Origin: Nocardia pneumoniae NBRC 100136
GTDB lineage: Bacteria; Actinomycetota; Actinomycetes; Mycobacteriales; Mycobacteriaceae
Length of the DNA stretch: 64,000 bases
Direction: 5' to 3'
Assembly (NCBI RefSeq): GCF_000308755.1
Contig: NZ_BAGF01000151.1
Span: 62,001 to 126,000 of the forward strand
Below the pieces are notes generated by a model. That model saw only the letters and a list, made by a program, of their open reading frames with translations, searched no databases and was not told where the DNA came from. A program made the position numbers and the translations under genes. Shown here piece after piece: positions 52,103 to 61,842 of this stretch (positions are counted from its first letter, which is position 1; the number at the start of each line of letters is the position of its first letter).

Positions 52103-54409
52103 CTAGGAGGCGGAGTTGGTCGTCGGCTCTGGGGCTTCGGACGCGCCCGCCGGTGCGGGGCCGTCCTGGAGGAACCGGTCGAGAACATTGCGCGTCAGCC
52201 GGGAGACGTTGTTGTCGTAATTGTTGTGCGACAGCGAACCGCAGTATGCGATCGAGCTGCAGGACCAGACGCCTCCGCCGCCCTGGGTCGGGAAATACGT
52301 GATGTCACCACGGACCCGACCGTTCTGCGTCCCGCCGGTACCGGGAACGTTGAAGTACAGTTCCTCGGCGACTTCGAGGTAGACGTCGGTGTGTCCCTCG
52401 GACGTCGCGCCGATGACCGTTTCGGGCGGTGTTCCCAGCGAGGCGTCGTAGATGTCGAGTTCCAGTCCGGCGGCGCCGTCGCCCACCAGTCCAAAGTCGC
52501 CGATGCGTTCGTGGCGGCCGATTCCGTCGAACATCCAGTCCGCGGCGCCGCCGAGTCCATCGGCGACGCGGCGGAAGTACGAGGAGACATCGAATCCTTC
52601 CGAACCGAAGCCGACCCCGACCAGACGCTGCGGCGCCCGGCCGCGATGCCGCCAGAGGGTGCCGTACTCGCCGGTGAAAGACAGGTGGTACTCGCCCGGC
52701 TTGCACTTCCAGGCGTTCGAGCCGTTGCCCTTGCGGACCTCGATCACGCTCGGGTCCTCGGGGTCGAAGTTGATCACCCAGTAGAAGCCGTTGGCGCCGA
52801 GGTACATCAACCGGCCGCCCTCAGCGGTGTACTGGTGGATCGCGTCGAGCATCTGTTCGGAGTAGTACTCGGGATGCGAACCGGTGAGCACGACGCGATA
52901 CGGGGCGATCGCGTCCACGCCCTGAAGTTGGAGATCTTCGTCGGTGAGGACGTCGAACTCATAGCCGAGTTCGGTCAGCCAGTCGATCAGGTGCAAGTCG
53001 GCGTTGAACTGCCACAGTGATGGAGAGAGCCAGTGCCGAAAGCCGGGCCGCATGTTGAGGATCGGTCGCTGCCGAGTGGAGTACGCGACACCGGATCCGT
53101 CGGTGTGCTGATCGTAGGTGGACAGGCCGAACTCGCGGTGCTCGCTGAGCACGATGTTGTTCTGTTCGAGGACGGGAGTCCTTGCGACGAACAGCTGTGC
53201 GAGCGGAGCCGAGAGGCTCACGTGGTCGTTCGCGTACGCCATGTAGCTGGCCGTGGGCGCCAGGAAACAGATCTTCTTCTCGTTTCCCACCTCGGCTTTG
53301 ACATAGAACGGGACGTAATCCACGTCGTTGTCGGCGACGAGCCGGGCGGCGTACAGACCGGACGGCAGACCTTCAGGGACGGTGAGGGTGAAGTCGATAT
53401 CCCATTCCGCGTCCGCGAGGTCGTCGTCGTGGAAGTGGATAGCACCGTATTCGGAAGGCGCGTGGATGAAGTTCTGTTCCTTCGCCTGCCAGTTGTAGCC
53501 GGTCACCGCCCTCGTGGGCATGTTGACCGCGGTGCCGTGCAGGCCGTGGCGGGACACGTCGGTGATTCGGCGCGGCTGTTTGATGCCCTCGGGCGTGATC
53601 TCGGTGTCGAAGTTCCAGGCGGCGATCAGGCCTGGGTCTCGCGGGTTCTCGATCTGACCTTCAGCCTCTAAGGGAGACAGGGCGATCGAGTGCACTCGAG
53701 GGCGATCGATCTTTCCATTGAAGTGGTTCCCGACGATGATCCGGCCGGTGTCGGCGATGTGATCCACCTGTCCGGCGATAACCAAGGCCATATCGGTGGA
53801 GACCGGAACCAGCGAGCTGTACTCACTCACGATCGCGGTAGTCGAGGCGAATGAGGAGGCCACCGCGAAGCGGCTGTTGGTCGGCGTGACGACAGGTACC
53901 TGCGAGACGGTGAGTGTGCCGTCGGCTGTACGCGAGCCGGTGACCAAGTACCACAGGCCGGAGATCAGCGGTGCCCCGGCGCTGAGCCGCTGCGTGTTCC
54001 CCGCGCCGTTGCCCACCCACAGCTGGGTTGAGCCGTCCTCACCGATGAACAGTCCAACACCGGCATCGGAGGCACCGTCCCACTTGGTGATCAGGCCTTG
54101 GATGCCCCGCTCGGGAGTGGTCGGGAAGACCAGTGTCTGCAAGGTCCACTCGATGGTCAGATCCAGCCGGCGATGGTGCGGGACCATCACGTGTGATCCG
54201 CTGTGCACTCGCTGGATCCGGCCGGGGAAATCGGCGTCGACATGCGTGGCCACCGGCTCGATCTTCTCCCCCGGGCCATCCGGGTTCGTGTCGCCATGGA
54301 TGAGCTTGACGATGTCGGCGTGATAGGTGGGGGTTTCACAGCTGACAGCGAAGTCGATCTGCTCCCCTGGATGGGCGGACAGTTGCTTGGAGTAGCCGAG
54401 TACCTTCAT
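52103..54409 (-). CDS. dmfA2: N,N-dimethylformamidase large subunit
   Basis: The 768-residue protein matches the large (beta) subunit of N,N-dimethylformamidase in size and in its segments: VLGYSKQLSAHPGEQIDFAVS, a LamG-like sandwich domain (LTIEWTLQTLVFP to GLIAAWNFD), and the C-terminal catalytic region with KICFLAPTASYMAYAND, STYDQHTDGSGVAYS, YRVVLTGSHPEYYS and GGRLMYLGANGFYW. The enzyme hydrolyses dimethylformamide to dimethylamine and formate and binds iron in known members. It follows the small-subunit gene by 3 bp. No signal peptide is present. The last 20 residues are a Pro/Ala-rich tail. Confidence 0.88.
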   Translation of the reverse strand: MKVLGYSKQLSAHPGEQIDFAVSCETPTYHADIVKLIHGDTNPDGPGEKIEPVATHVDADFPGRIQRVHSGSHVMVPHHRRLDLTIEWTLQTLVFPTTPERGIQGLITKWDGASDAGVGLFIGEDGSTQLWVGNGAGNTQRLSAGAPLISGLWYLVTGSRTADGTLTVSQVPVVTPTNSRFAVASSFASTTAIVSEYSSLVPVSTDMALVIAGQVDHIADTGRIIVGNHFNGKIDRPRVHSIALSPLEAEGQIENPRDPGLIAAWNFDTEITPEGIKQPRRITDVSRHGLHGTAVNMPTRAVTGYNWQAKEQNFIHAPSEYGAIHFHDDDLADAEWDIDFTLTVPEGLPSGLYAARLVADNDVDYVPFYVKAEVGNEKKICFLAPTASYMAYANDHVSLSAPLAQLFVARTPVLEQNNIVLSEHREFGLSTYDQHTDGSGVAYSTRQRPILNMRPGFRHWLSPSLWQFNADLHLIDWLTELGYEFDVLTDEDLQLQGVDAIAPYRVVLTGSHPEYYSEQMLDAIHQYTAEGGRLMYLGANGFYWVINFDPEDPSVIEVRKGNGSNAWKCKPGEYHLSFTGEYGTLWRHRGRAPQRLVGVGFGSEGFDVSSYFRRVADGLGGAADWMFDGIGRHERIGDFGLVGDGAAGLELDIYDASLGTPPETVIGATSEGHTDVYLEVAEELYFNVPGTGGTQNGRVRGDITYFPTQGGGGVWSCSSIAYCGSLSHNNYDNNVSRLTRNVLDRFLQDGPAPAGASEAPEPTTNSAS

Positions 54410-54412
54410 CGG

Positions 54413-54799
54413 TCACGCCTCGATTCCATTGAGCAGGCCGTTGTCGCTGAGCCTCTTGACGAAGAGTCCGTGCTCGGCCTCGAAACGATCGGAATATGTG
54501 TCATCGAGCAGACGCGGCGGCTGGTGTGGCTCGCCGGTAATCTCGGCGATGCGCCACTCCTGATGGGGGACGGTGCAGACGAGGATATATTTGCCGACCA
54601 TGCTCAAATGGTGTTTTCGGAGGTAGATCAGGACGCGTTCGAGATCGTCCGAATGCTTTCCGACAGGCAGCCGGCGATGCTCCTCGATGATCGCACTGGT
54701 AATGCGCGGTCTGACCTCGTGGTCGAGGATGTAGTCCTCCACCTGTCGAAAGGCGACCGCCTCTCTCTCGTACTGCTGGGTCAAAGTAGGCAAGGTCAT
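54413..54799 (-). CDS. dmfA1: N,N-dimethylformamidase small subunit
   Basis: The 128-residue protein corresponds to the roughly 15-kDa small subunit of dimethylformamidase: VEDYILDHEVRPRITSAIIEEHRR, LERVLIYLRKHHLSMVGKYILV and WRIAEITGEP. ATG 54799 is chosen since GGAG lies five bases before it; an upstream in-frame ATG (54817) would add six residues. It is the first gene of the operon and diverges from a LuxR-type regulator. Confidence 0.85.
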   Translation of the reverse strand: MTLPTLTQQYEREAVAFRQVEDYILDHEVRPRITSAIIEEHRRLPVGKHSDDLERVLIYLRKHHLSMVGKYILVCTVPHQEWRIAEITGEPHQPPRLLDDTYSDRFEAEHGLFVKRLSDNGLLNGIEA

Positions 54800-54969
54800 T
54801 TCGATCTCCAGATCCATTGGGCTGGTATCCGATCCGGTCCGGGTCGGCGTGATCGGGGATGCTATTGCTGGAGGGGTCACTGAACATTGGGCATGAACCC
54901 ATTTACAAAAGTCGTCTCAAGTGATAAAAACGGTCGAGTCTTGACCCCCGGCCCGGGAGAAGGAGGCGG

Positions 54970-55956
54970 ATGGTCACCGCATTCGATGCACTCGCCGCGA
55001 TCGGGGTGAAACTCGCCGTCCGCACGCCCAGCGCCGATCTCCATCAGGAGGTCGCGCACATCTTCCGATCAGCATCACACGGCGATACTGTTGCGCTGAC
55101 CCAGTTCAACCCAGTGACCGGGCGCCACGACACGGTCATCAACCTCGAGTATCCGAAAGCTGTTCTGCACCACCTGAACACTTGGTTCGTAGAGCACGAC
55201 GAAGTGTATCGGTACATGCGCACCGTGGACCGGACACCGTTGCGGTGGAAGGATATGCCGTTCCCCTACGAGTCGATGTTCTCCGCTGAACATGTCTTCC
55301 GGCCCTCCGGATTCAACGAGGGTGTGACAGCTTGCCTATACAATCAGGACGGCCGATACACCGGTGCGCTACATATAAGCACCACGGACCGTGACCAGCC
55401 GCCGGACGAGGCGATGCAATTGCTGTCGGCCTCGCAAACGCTTCTCGGAACACTCATCGACTGGTGGGCGACAAGCGATACGCCCTCGACCGAAGACCAA
55501 AATGCGTTCCGCGTCGTGGTCGACCCGGCCCGCAAACTGTGGTTTCAACCGTCATCAGCGTCAGCGGAGCCCACGAAGGAACTCCTCGACGAAGTGATCT
55601 CGGTTTCGCTTCCGAGGTCGCTGATGAGCATTCCCAACCATGCGTATCTCCACTGGCAGGGCTCGACGTTCGCGGTCCGATCCTGCCGCAGAGGCAATCA
55701 CATCGTGCTCGACGTGCGCGCTGAGGACGTGCCTGCCCGCTTGACCGCTCGGGAGCTGGACATCTCCACGCTGCTCATCGAAGGTTTGACCAATGCCCAG
55801 ATCGCGAAAATGCTCTGCATCTCAACGAAGACTGCCTCTCGTCATGTCGAGAACATCATGGCAAAACTGGGTGTTTCCACCCGCACCACCGCCGCCGTGA
55901 GGTGCGCCGAAGTCGGCCTCCGCAACTGGGAATCCACCGACCGGATTGCACGCTGA
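54970..55956 (+). CDS. LuxR-family regulator divergent from the dmf operon
   Basis: The 328-residue protein has an N-terminal sensing region (MVTAFDALAAIGVKLAV to the GALHISTTDRDQPPDEAM stretch, GAF-like in character) and a C-terminal LuxR helix-turn-helix (LTARELDISTLLIEGLTNAQIAKMLCISTKTASRHVENIMAKL). AGGAGG precedes ATG 54970. It is divergent from dmfA1; the shared intergenic region includes a short TGGG/CCCA repeat around 54888-54902. It is therefore the likely regulator of dimethylformamide use. The inducer is unknown. Confidence 0.85.
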   Translation: MVTAFDALAAIGVKLAVRTPSADLHQEVAHIFRSASHGDTVALTQFNPVTGRHDTVINLEYPKAVLHHLNTWFVEHDEVYRYMRTVDRTPLRWKDMPFPYESMFSAEHVFRPSGFNEGVTACLYNQDGRYTGALHISTTDRDQPPDEAMQLLSASQTLLGTLIDWWATSDTPSTEDQNAFRVVVDPARKLWFQPSSASAEPTKELLDEVISVSLPRSLMSIPNHAYLHWQGSTFAVRSCRRGNHIVLDVRAEDVPARLTARELDISTLLIEGLTNAQIAKMLCISTKTASRHVENIMAKLGVSTRTTAAVRCAEVGLRNWESTDRIAR

Positions 55957-56182
55957 GGACCGCTGTCCGAACCGGGCGGACTGCTGTGATCGAGCAGTCA
56001 CAACCGCGGTTAAGACCGAGGATTCGGTATCGTCGAAATGGAGCTTCGCGGGATAGGTTGCGGCGCTGACGGTTTGAGCTATAGCTCGGACTGATCGGGG
56101 TGTACTTACTCCGGTCGGAGATGCAGCCAGCGGCGATCCGATGATCACCGGGGCCGTTACCGACCAGTGCGCGTGCCGCGGA

Positions 56183-57208
56183 TCAGTCTGTGGTCGGTTT
56201 TCGTGCGATACCGGGTTGCTCGCACAGCAGCAGGCCTTCGTTCACCGCCATCGCCGCCAGTTGCGCTCTGGAAGCACAGCCGAGCTTCCCGAGAAGATGC
56301 TCCACGTGCGTGGAAACGGTCCGCGGACTCACGTAGAGCCGCTTGGCGATCTCCGGGTTCGAGAGGCCTGATGTGACCAGATGAAGGATCTCCAGCTCGC
56401 GGGCCGTCAGACAGTAGGGCCACGGGACTGCCTGTTCCGTGATCAGTGACAAACCACCACGGCACGGGATCACTTCGATCCGGTGACACAATCCGATCCG
56501 GTCACGCCAGAGGAAGCGGCGGTGATGGTGCCGTCCGTGCGGCTTGGCCAACATCCTCCGCAGCTCGGTTCCCTCGGCGAGTTCGGGGCCGGTCGCTCGT
56601 CCGGGAAGCTCTGTCGCGTTCCCGTGCGCTGATACGACGAGAGCGTGGACGTCGGGTGCCAGCGCTTCGGCCAGGACTTGTGGTGCCCGGAGCGAGTCGC
56701 AGACAAGGGCGAGGATGGGCTGGAACTGCTCGATGGTCTCTCGCCGGTCGTCGGTCGCCTCGCGGGGGCGAGACCAACTCATATGCAGTGAACCCGTGTA
56801 TCGTCCGTCGCGGAGACGCAGACAGATGGTGGTTCCCTCGTGGAAGCCGTCGGGTATGAGGAATTCCTCCGCGGTCTGGGTCTTCGAGAAGTCCAAGTCC
56901 CACTCTTGGGACATGTCGCGCCACCGCAGTGCACGCGTGAGTCTGTGGATCAGCTGGAAGCCGGGGTTGTCCCTGACATACGAATCGTTGAGGTGGGTGA
57001 GGGTGCGCTCGGGGTAGCCGTCGGCGGCCAGGGTCTGGTGAATGTGGGATGCCGTCGTCGGGTCCCAGGCGCACAGTGCGTACGCGGCGCTGGGCACCAG
57101 CTCGCGAAGAATGCCCGACACCTCTTCCGCGAAGGACGTGGCCCCCTCCTTCGGGTCGGCCGATGTGGCGGGGCTTTGCAGGCGCTCCAGAATGGTTTCC
57201 ATGCCCAT
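56183..57208 (-). CDS. LuxR-family regulator, paralogue of 54970-55956
   Basis: The 341-residue protein has the same architecture as the preceding regulator: a sensing region with VRDNPGFQLIHRLTRALRWRDMS, EEFLIPDGFHEGTTICLRLRDGRYTGSLHMS (compare FNEGVTACLYNQDGRYTGALHIS in the other), and a C-terminal LuxR domain (LTARELEILHLVTSGLSNPEIAKRLYVSPRTVSTHVEHLLGKL). The two genes converge and look like diverged paralogues. Its target may be the dmf operon or the methylamine-type operon further along. Confidence 0.85.
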   Translation of the reverse strand: MGMETILERLQSPATSADPKEGATSFAEEVSGILRELVPSAAYALCAWDPTTASHIHQTLAADGYPERTLTHLNDSYVRDNPGFQLIHRLTRALRWRDMSQEWDLDFSKTQTAEEFLIPDGFHEGTTICLRLRDGRYTGSLHMSWSRPREATDDRRETIEQFQPILALVCDSLRAPQVLAEALAPDVHALVVSAHGNATELPGRATGPELAEGTELRRMLAKPHGRHHHRRFLWRDRIGLCHRIEVIPCRGGLSLITEQAVPWPYCLTARELEILHLVTSGLSNPEIAKRLYVSPRTVSTHVEHLLGKLGCASRAQLAAMAVNEGLLLCEQPGIARKPTTD

Positions 57209-58346
57209 GGCCGATCACCAGGCTTCTATTCTTCGAGCTGCACTCGGCCAGCTATCTACTCCGTCAGTTGTGGGGAGAATTGTACGCCCGATCCGCGGCC
57301 TCGCTATCCGTCAAATGACGTATAGCGCCGCATGCGCTGGGGCCGGAGTGCGATGGGATTTGTAGCGCTGGGGCAACGCCCCGCACTGCAGCCGCGCTCC
57401 CGTCGACAAGCCCGTGGCTCACCGGCTGATCCCCACTTAGGCGATCGATCCGGCCGCGGCTGAGGGGGTCTGCTGCTGGTGTGACCTGCGCGCGGCCCAC
57501 AAGCGAACTGCTCGGCCCCATCGCTTCGCCCAGCCCCGCTCTCGTGAGGAGGCGTGTCGACGCTGGCGTCGACCCTTTTGAATCGGTCAACTGACGTATT
57601 GTCGGCCGCGGTCAAGCGGTACCAAGCTGCTCGGGAGAGCGTAACTGGGCGTTCACCACCAAAAGGGAGTGCTAGATATCCACCGCCGAACAGACATACT
57701 CGGCACTGTCACAGTCCATCGTGGAGTGGGACGTGTAGTCCTGCCCCTTCGAATCGGGTCCCACTGTCGAGACCGGTGCCCCAGCCGACCGCCGAACACC
57801 GACTCGAAGCCGAATGTCCCGCACATCCACGACGGAGTCGGGATCCAGCGGCCGCCCGCACCGCCCGCGATGGCGGTCGTGCCGGCGCCGTAGCTCCTCC
57901 CGCCCTGTAGCGGGAACCGCCGGAGTTGTCGGGACGAATTGCAATGTGCCGCGTGGACTGCTGGTCCTCGGGCCGGGTGCTGAAATCGATCCCGTTCAGC
58001 GCCAAGCCGAACTGGCACACGCGGTACGGGACCAGATCGACGCGGTGGCCGCGCTGAGGACAGTGCATGCCGTGCCCGTACCGCCCAAAGACGCCAGCCC
58101 GCGAAAGCGATGCGTGGCATCGCCGACCATCGCCACCAACTAGGTCCACCGTCGACGAACAGTGCCACCCAACCACGACGCCCCTCATGCGCATAGGTGC
58201 GCCATGGCAGTGAACATGGCGTGCACCTCGGCGAGGAACCCAACTGCGAAACGTGCGCAATCGGCATCTTGACCATGCGGAATGTTTCATAACGTGCAAC
58301 ACTGATTCATGACAGAAGACAACGACGGAAGATGAGGTCCATCCGC
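57209..58346. other. Gene-poor gap before the GlxBCD-type cluster
   Basis: These 1.1 kb hold no recognisable gene. Two similar motifs, TCAAATGACGTATA (57311-57324) and TCAACTGACGTATT (57587-57600), are repeated in the same orientation. A weak inverted repeat TGTTTCA/TGCAACA (58283-58301) lies about 46 bp before the next gene and may be its operator. Confidence 0.4.
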
Positions 58347-59534
58347 ATGAACGACAGAGCCGAGTTCCTGATCATCGGAGGGGGCCTGGAAGGACTCGCT
58401 ATCGCATGGTCGCTGGCCGAGTCCGGTGCGACGGACGTGCTGGTGGTCGAGCGAAACACTCTGTGCTCGGGAATGACCGGCAAATCCAGCGGCGTGGTGC
58501 GCTGCCACTACGGCGCGCCGTCAGTGGCCGCCATGTCCTGGTGGTCGGTGCCGTTCTTCGAGAACGCGCGCGAAATCTTCGGGGACGACATGGGTTTCAG
58601 GCAGTGCGGCTATGTGGTCGGCGTGGGCGCGGACAATGTGGACCCGCTGAAGGCCAATGTGGCCATGCAGCAGGGAATCGGTGTCGAGGTGGAGCTGATC
58701 GGTCGCGCCGAGATGGCCGAGCTGTGGCCCGGTCTACGGCTGGACGATTTCGCCGCGTTCGCCTACGAGCCACGTGGCGGTCGCGGCGAAGCCTACTTGA
58801 CCGGAATGGCTTTCGGCACGGCTGCACGCAAGCGTGGAGTGCGCATTCGCCAGCAAACGCCCGTTGTCGAACTGATGGCGGCCGGTGACCGCGTCGTAGG
58901 CGCCCGGATGGCCGACGGAACCGAGGTGCAGGCCGGGACGGTCGTGCTGGCCGCGGGGCCGTGGACACCCGGGCTCGCTGCCACCGTCGGTGTGAAGGTG
59001 CCGGTGAAAGCCCAACGTGCCCAGCTGGTTGTGATCGATCAAGGGGAGCCGTTGCCGCCGGTGCCGGTGCTCTCGGACCTCGCGTGCCTGCAATACCTGT
59101 GCCGCGAACCGAATGGAGAGCTTCTGGCGGGCAATAGTGATCATGCGGTGCCGGAGTACATCGACCCGGACGATTTCGTCAACCGCGCCGACGATTCCAC
59201 CATCGAGAAGGTCATAAGCAGGGTCGATCACCGGCTGCCCCACATGTTCGATCCCCGCATCACCGGCAGTTATGTCGGCGCGTACGACGTGACGCCGGAC
59301 TACAACCCGATCATCGGCCCGTCACCGGTTCCGGGTCTGTTCCTGGCCACCGGTTTCTCCGGCCACGGTTTCAAGTTCTCGCCGGCCGTGGGCCGTCTGG
59401 CGGCGGATCTGCTGCTGGACGGGCACACCACGCTGCCGCACGTGGACGCAGCTGCCTTCCGCTACTCACGCTTCGCAGAGGGCCGCCCGCTGCTCAGCCC
59501 TCACCCGTACGCGGGTGCCGGTGAAATGCGCTGA
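58347..59534 (+). CDS. FAD-dependent amino-acid (DAO/sarcosine-oxidase-like) oxidoreductase
   Basis: The 395-residue protein has an N-terminal FAD-binding Rossmann motif FLIIGGGLEGLAIAW, the DAO-fold segments CSGMTGKSSGVVRCHYG and VVLAAGPWTPGLA, and a C-terminal YDVTPDYNPIIGPSP...GLFLATGFSGHGFKFSPAVG typical of sarcosine-oxidase beta subunits and N-methylglutamate dehydrogenases. It probably oxidises an N-methyl or secondary amine. ATG 58347 is preferred over 58332 because of the AGG spacing. It heads the operon with the GSIII-type synthetase and Glx-type genes. No partner gamma or delta subunits are seen here. Confidence 0.85.
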   Translation: MNDRAEFLIIGGGLEGLAIAWSLAESGATDVLVVERNTLCSGMTGKSSGVVRCHYGAPSVAAMSWWSVPFFENAREIFGDDMGFRQCGYVVGVGADNVDPLKANVAMQQGIGVEVELIGRAEMAELWPGLRLDDFAAFAYEPRGGRGEAYLTGMAFGTAARKRGVRIRQQTPVVELMAAGDRVVGARMADGTEVQAGTVVLAAGPWTPGLAATVGVKVPVKAQRAQLVVIDQGEPLPPVPVLSDLACLQYLCREPNGELLAGNSDHAVPEYIDPDDFVNRADDSTIEKVISRVDHRLPHMFDPRITGSYVGAYDVTPDYNPIIGPSPVPGLFLATGFSGHGFKFSPAVGRLAADLLLDGHTTLPHVDAAAFRYSRFAEGRPLLSPHPYAGAGEMR

Positions 59535-59577
59535 ACCCGACCATACCTATTCCACCTCGCTGTTCCCAGGAGCCGAC

Positions 59578-60924
59578 ATGGCGATAGAGCTCACCACCGC
59601 CGCACCAACTACGTCCATCACGACGCAGGGCACGCTGCCCGAGCAGGCACGCGCCTACGGCGCCGCCTTCATTCTCGCTGTGTTCACCACGCTGTCCGGA
59701 AAGCCATGCGCCAAGCTGGTTCCGGTGCAGGCGGTGGATCAGCTGGCCGAAGAAGGCGTCGGATTCGCCGGATACGCCGCGGGCATGATGGGCCAGCAGC
59801 CACCCGACCCCGATCTGATGGCGATTCCAGATGCCGCCACTTTCACGCCGATTCCCTTCGTGCGGCCGGGTTTGGCGATGGTGCACTGCACACCGCACGT
59901 CGAGGGCGAACCGTGGCCCTTCGCACCTCGGGTGATCCTGGAACGCACCCTCGCGCGCGCCGCCGAACGCGGGTACACCGTCAACATCGGCGCGGAGATC
60001 GAATACTTCCTGGTGGACAAGACACCGCAGGGCCTCACCCCGGCCGATGCCGCCGACGTGGGCCTCCATCCCTGCTACGACGCCCGCGATGTGACCCGCA
60101 TGTACGACCATCTGGCCGAGGTGTCGCAGGCCATGAACGCGCTGGGCTGGGGCAACTACGCCAGCGACCACGAGGACGCCAACGGGCAATTCGAGCAGAA
60201 CTTCGACTACGCCGACGCCCTCACTACGGCGGACCGAGTGATCACCGCCCGCTACCTGTTGTCGGTGATCGCCGAGAAGCGCGGCATGAAGGCTACTTTC
60301 ATGCCCAAGCCCTTCACCGACCGCACCGGGTCGGGCATGCACATGCACCTGTCACTGTGGGCGGATGATCGGCCACTCTTCCCCGACGCGGATGATCCGC
60401 GTGGACTGGGGCTGTCACCGACAGCTTACCGCTTCCTCGCCGGCGTGCTCGAGCACGCGTGCGGGCTGCAAGGCATCATCGCGCCGACGGTCAACTCCTA
60501 CAAGCGAATCGGTGCGACCAGTACGTCCAGCGGGGCCACCTGGTCACCACGCCACGCCACCTATGGCGGCAACGACCGCACCCACTACTTACGCGTCCCG
60601 GATTCGAATCGCGTCGAACTGCGCGGCGCGGACGGTTCGGCCAACCCGTATCTGGCCATGGCAGCCGCGGTAGCGGCGGGCCTCGACGGCATCGACCGGG
60701 AACTGGACCCCGGCGCACCGGGTGAACGCCGCGGCGACATGCTCCCGATGACCCTTGTCCACGCCATGGACGCACTGGAGTCTGATCCGGTGCTGACCGC
60801 GGCCCTCGACATAGCCGGTCCCGGTGTGGCCGCCTACTTCACCGAGCGCAAGCGCGAGGAGTTCTTCGCCTGGCACAACACGGTCTCCGACTGGGAGATC
60901 GAGCACTACCTGACCGCCTTCTGA
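59578..60924 (+). CDS. GSIII/GlnT-type glutamine or gamma-glutamylmethylamide synthetase
   Basis: The 448-residue protein is a glutamine-synthetase-family ligase of the GlnT/GMAS type: INIGAEIEYFLVDK carries the metal-binding Glu (it reads TVNIGAEIEYF), followed by NGQFEQNFDYADAL, KATFMPKPFTDRTGSGMHMHLSL and RVPDSNRVELRGADGSANPYL. Family members make glutamine, or gamma-glutamylmethylamide from glutamate and methylamine. Position next to glxBCD-type genes supports a role in the N-methylglutamate pathway, where GMAS feeds methylamine to the Mgs enzyme. Substrate choice cannot be decided from sequence. AGGAG precedes ATG 59578. Confidence 0.85.
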   Translation: MAIELTTAAPTTSITTQGTLPEQARAYGAAFILAVFTTLSGKPCAKLVPVQAVDQLAEEGVGFAGYAAGMMGQQPPDPDLMAIPDAATFTPIPFVRPGLAMVHCTPHVEGEPWPFAPRVILERTLARAAERGYTVNIGAEIEYFLVDKTPQGLTPADAADVGLHPCYDARDVTRMYDHLAEVSQAMNALGWGNYASDHEDANGQFEQNFDYADALTTADRVITARYLLSVIAEKRGMKATFMPKPFTDRTGSGMHMHLSLWADDRPLFPDADDPRGLGLSPTAYRFLAGVLEHACGLQGIIAPTVNSYKRIGATSTSSGATWSPRHATYGGNDRTHYLRVPDSNRVELRGADGSANPYLAMAAAVAAGLDGIDRELDPGAPGERRGDMLPMTLVHAMDALESDPVLTAALDIAGPGVAAYFTERKREEFFAWHNTVSDWEIEHYLTAF

Positions 60925-60942
60925 AACCCCTGGAGGACAACC

Positions 60943-61842
60943 ATGTGCGGCATTGTCGGCCTGCACCTACGCGATCCCGCGCTGTATCCGAACCTGGGCG
61001 AACTGCTCACCGGCATGCTGGATCAAATGTGCGACCGCGGACCGGATTCGGCCGGAATGGCGGTCTATGGCGATCCGGTGTGGTCACCACCCGACACCAC
61101 CACCGTTTCGCTGCTGGATTGTGCGCTGCCGACCGATGACTTCGGTGAAAAGCTCACCACAGCCCTGGGAGTGCCGGTAATTGCGCATGCTCAAGGTCCA
61201 ACTGTGGTGCTGAGTTCGATCGCATCGTCGGAGGATCTGATCGCCGCGGTGCGGGTGCTCGCACCGCTATCCCGGGTGATCGGCTTCGGCAACGATTTGG
61301 CGGTGCTCAAGGGTGTCGGCAACCCCACCGAGGTGGCGCATCGTGTCGGACTGCCGTCCGCGCAGGGCTGGCAGGGTGTGGCGCACACCCGGATGGCCAC
61401 CGAATCCGCGGTCAGCGCCGAGGGAACGCACCCGTTCTCCGTCGGTGCGGGCCAATGCCTGGTGCATAACGGCTCGTTCAGCAATCACATGAGCGTGAAG
61501 CACGAATTGCAACGCCACGGTGTGGAGTTCGACAGCGAGAACGACACCGAGGTGGCGGCCCGCTTCGTCGCCGCGCAGCTGGGGCAGGGCGCCGACTTGG
61601 AGAAGGCGCTACAACTGGTCAACGAGGTCTTCGACGGCTTCTACACATTGCTGGTCTCCACGAGCGATTCGTTCGCCGTGGTGCGCGACGCCATTTCCTG
61701 CAAACCCGCGGTCATCGCAGAGACCGACCGCTGGGTGGCCATGGCCTCGGAGTATCGCGCCCTGGCTGATCTGCCGGGCATCGACCGGGCACGCATTTTC
61801 GAACCCGAACCGGAAGAGGTGTACATATGGCGGCGATCGTGA
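60943..61842 (+). CDS. glxB: Class II glutamine amidotransferase subunit (GlxB/MgsA type)
   Basis: The 299-residue protein starts MCGIVGLHL, giving the N-terminal nucleophile Cys of Ntn-type glutamine amidotransferases after Met removal, and has RGPDSAGMAVYG, HTRMATESAVS and CLVHNGSFSNHMS. It corresponds to the amidotransferase domain of glutamate synthase as a separate subunit, as in N-methylglutamate synthase MgsA or GlxB. GGAGG precedes the ATG. Its end overlaps the next gene by 16 bp. Confidence 0.9.
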   Translation: MCGIVGLHLRDPALYPNLGELLTGMLDQMCDRGPDSAGMAVYGDPVWSPPDTTTVSLLDCALPTDDFGEKLTTALGVPVIAHAQGPTVVLSSIASSEDLIAAVRVLAPLSRVIGFGNDLAVLKGVGNPTEVAHRVGLPSAQGWQGVAHTRMATESAVSAEGTHPFSVGAGQCLVHNGSFSNHMSVKHELQRHGVEFDSENDTEVAARFVAAQLGQGADLEKALQLVNEVFDGFYTLLVSTSDSFAVVRDAISCKPAVIAETDRWVAMASEYRALADLPGIDRARIFEPEPEEVYIWRRS

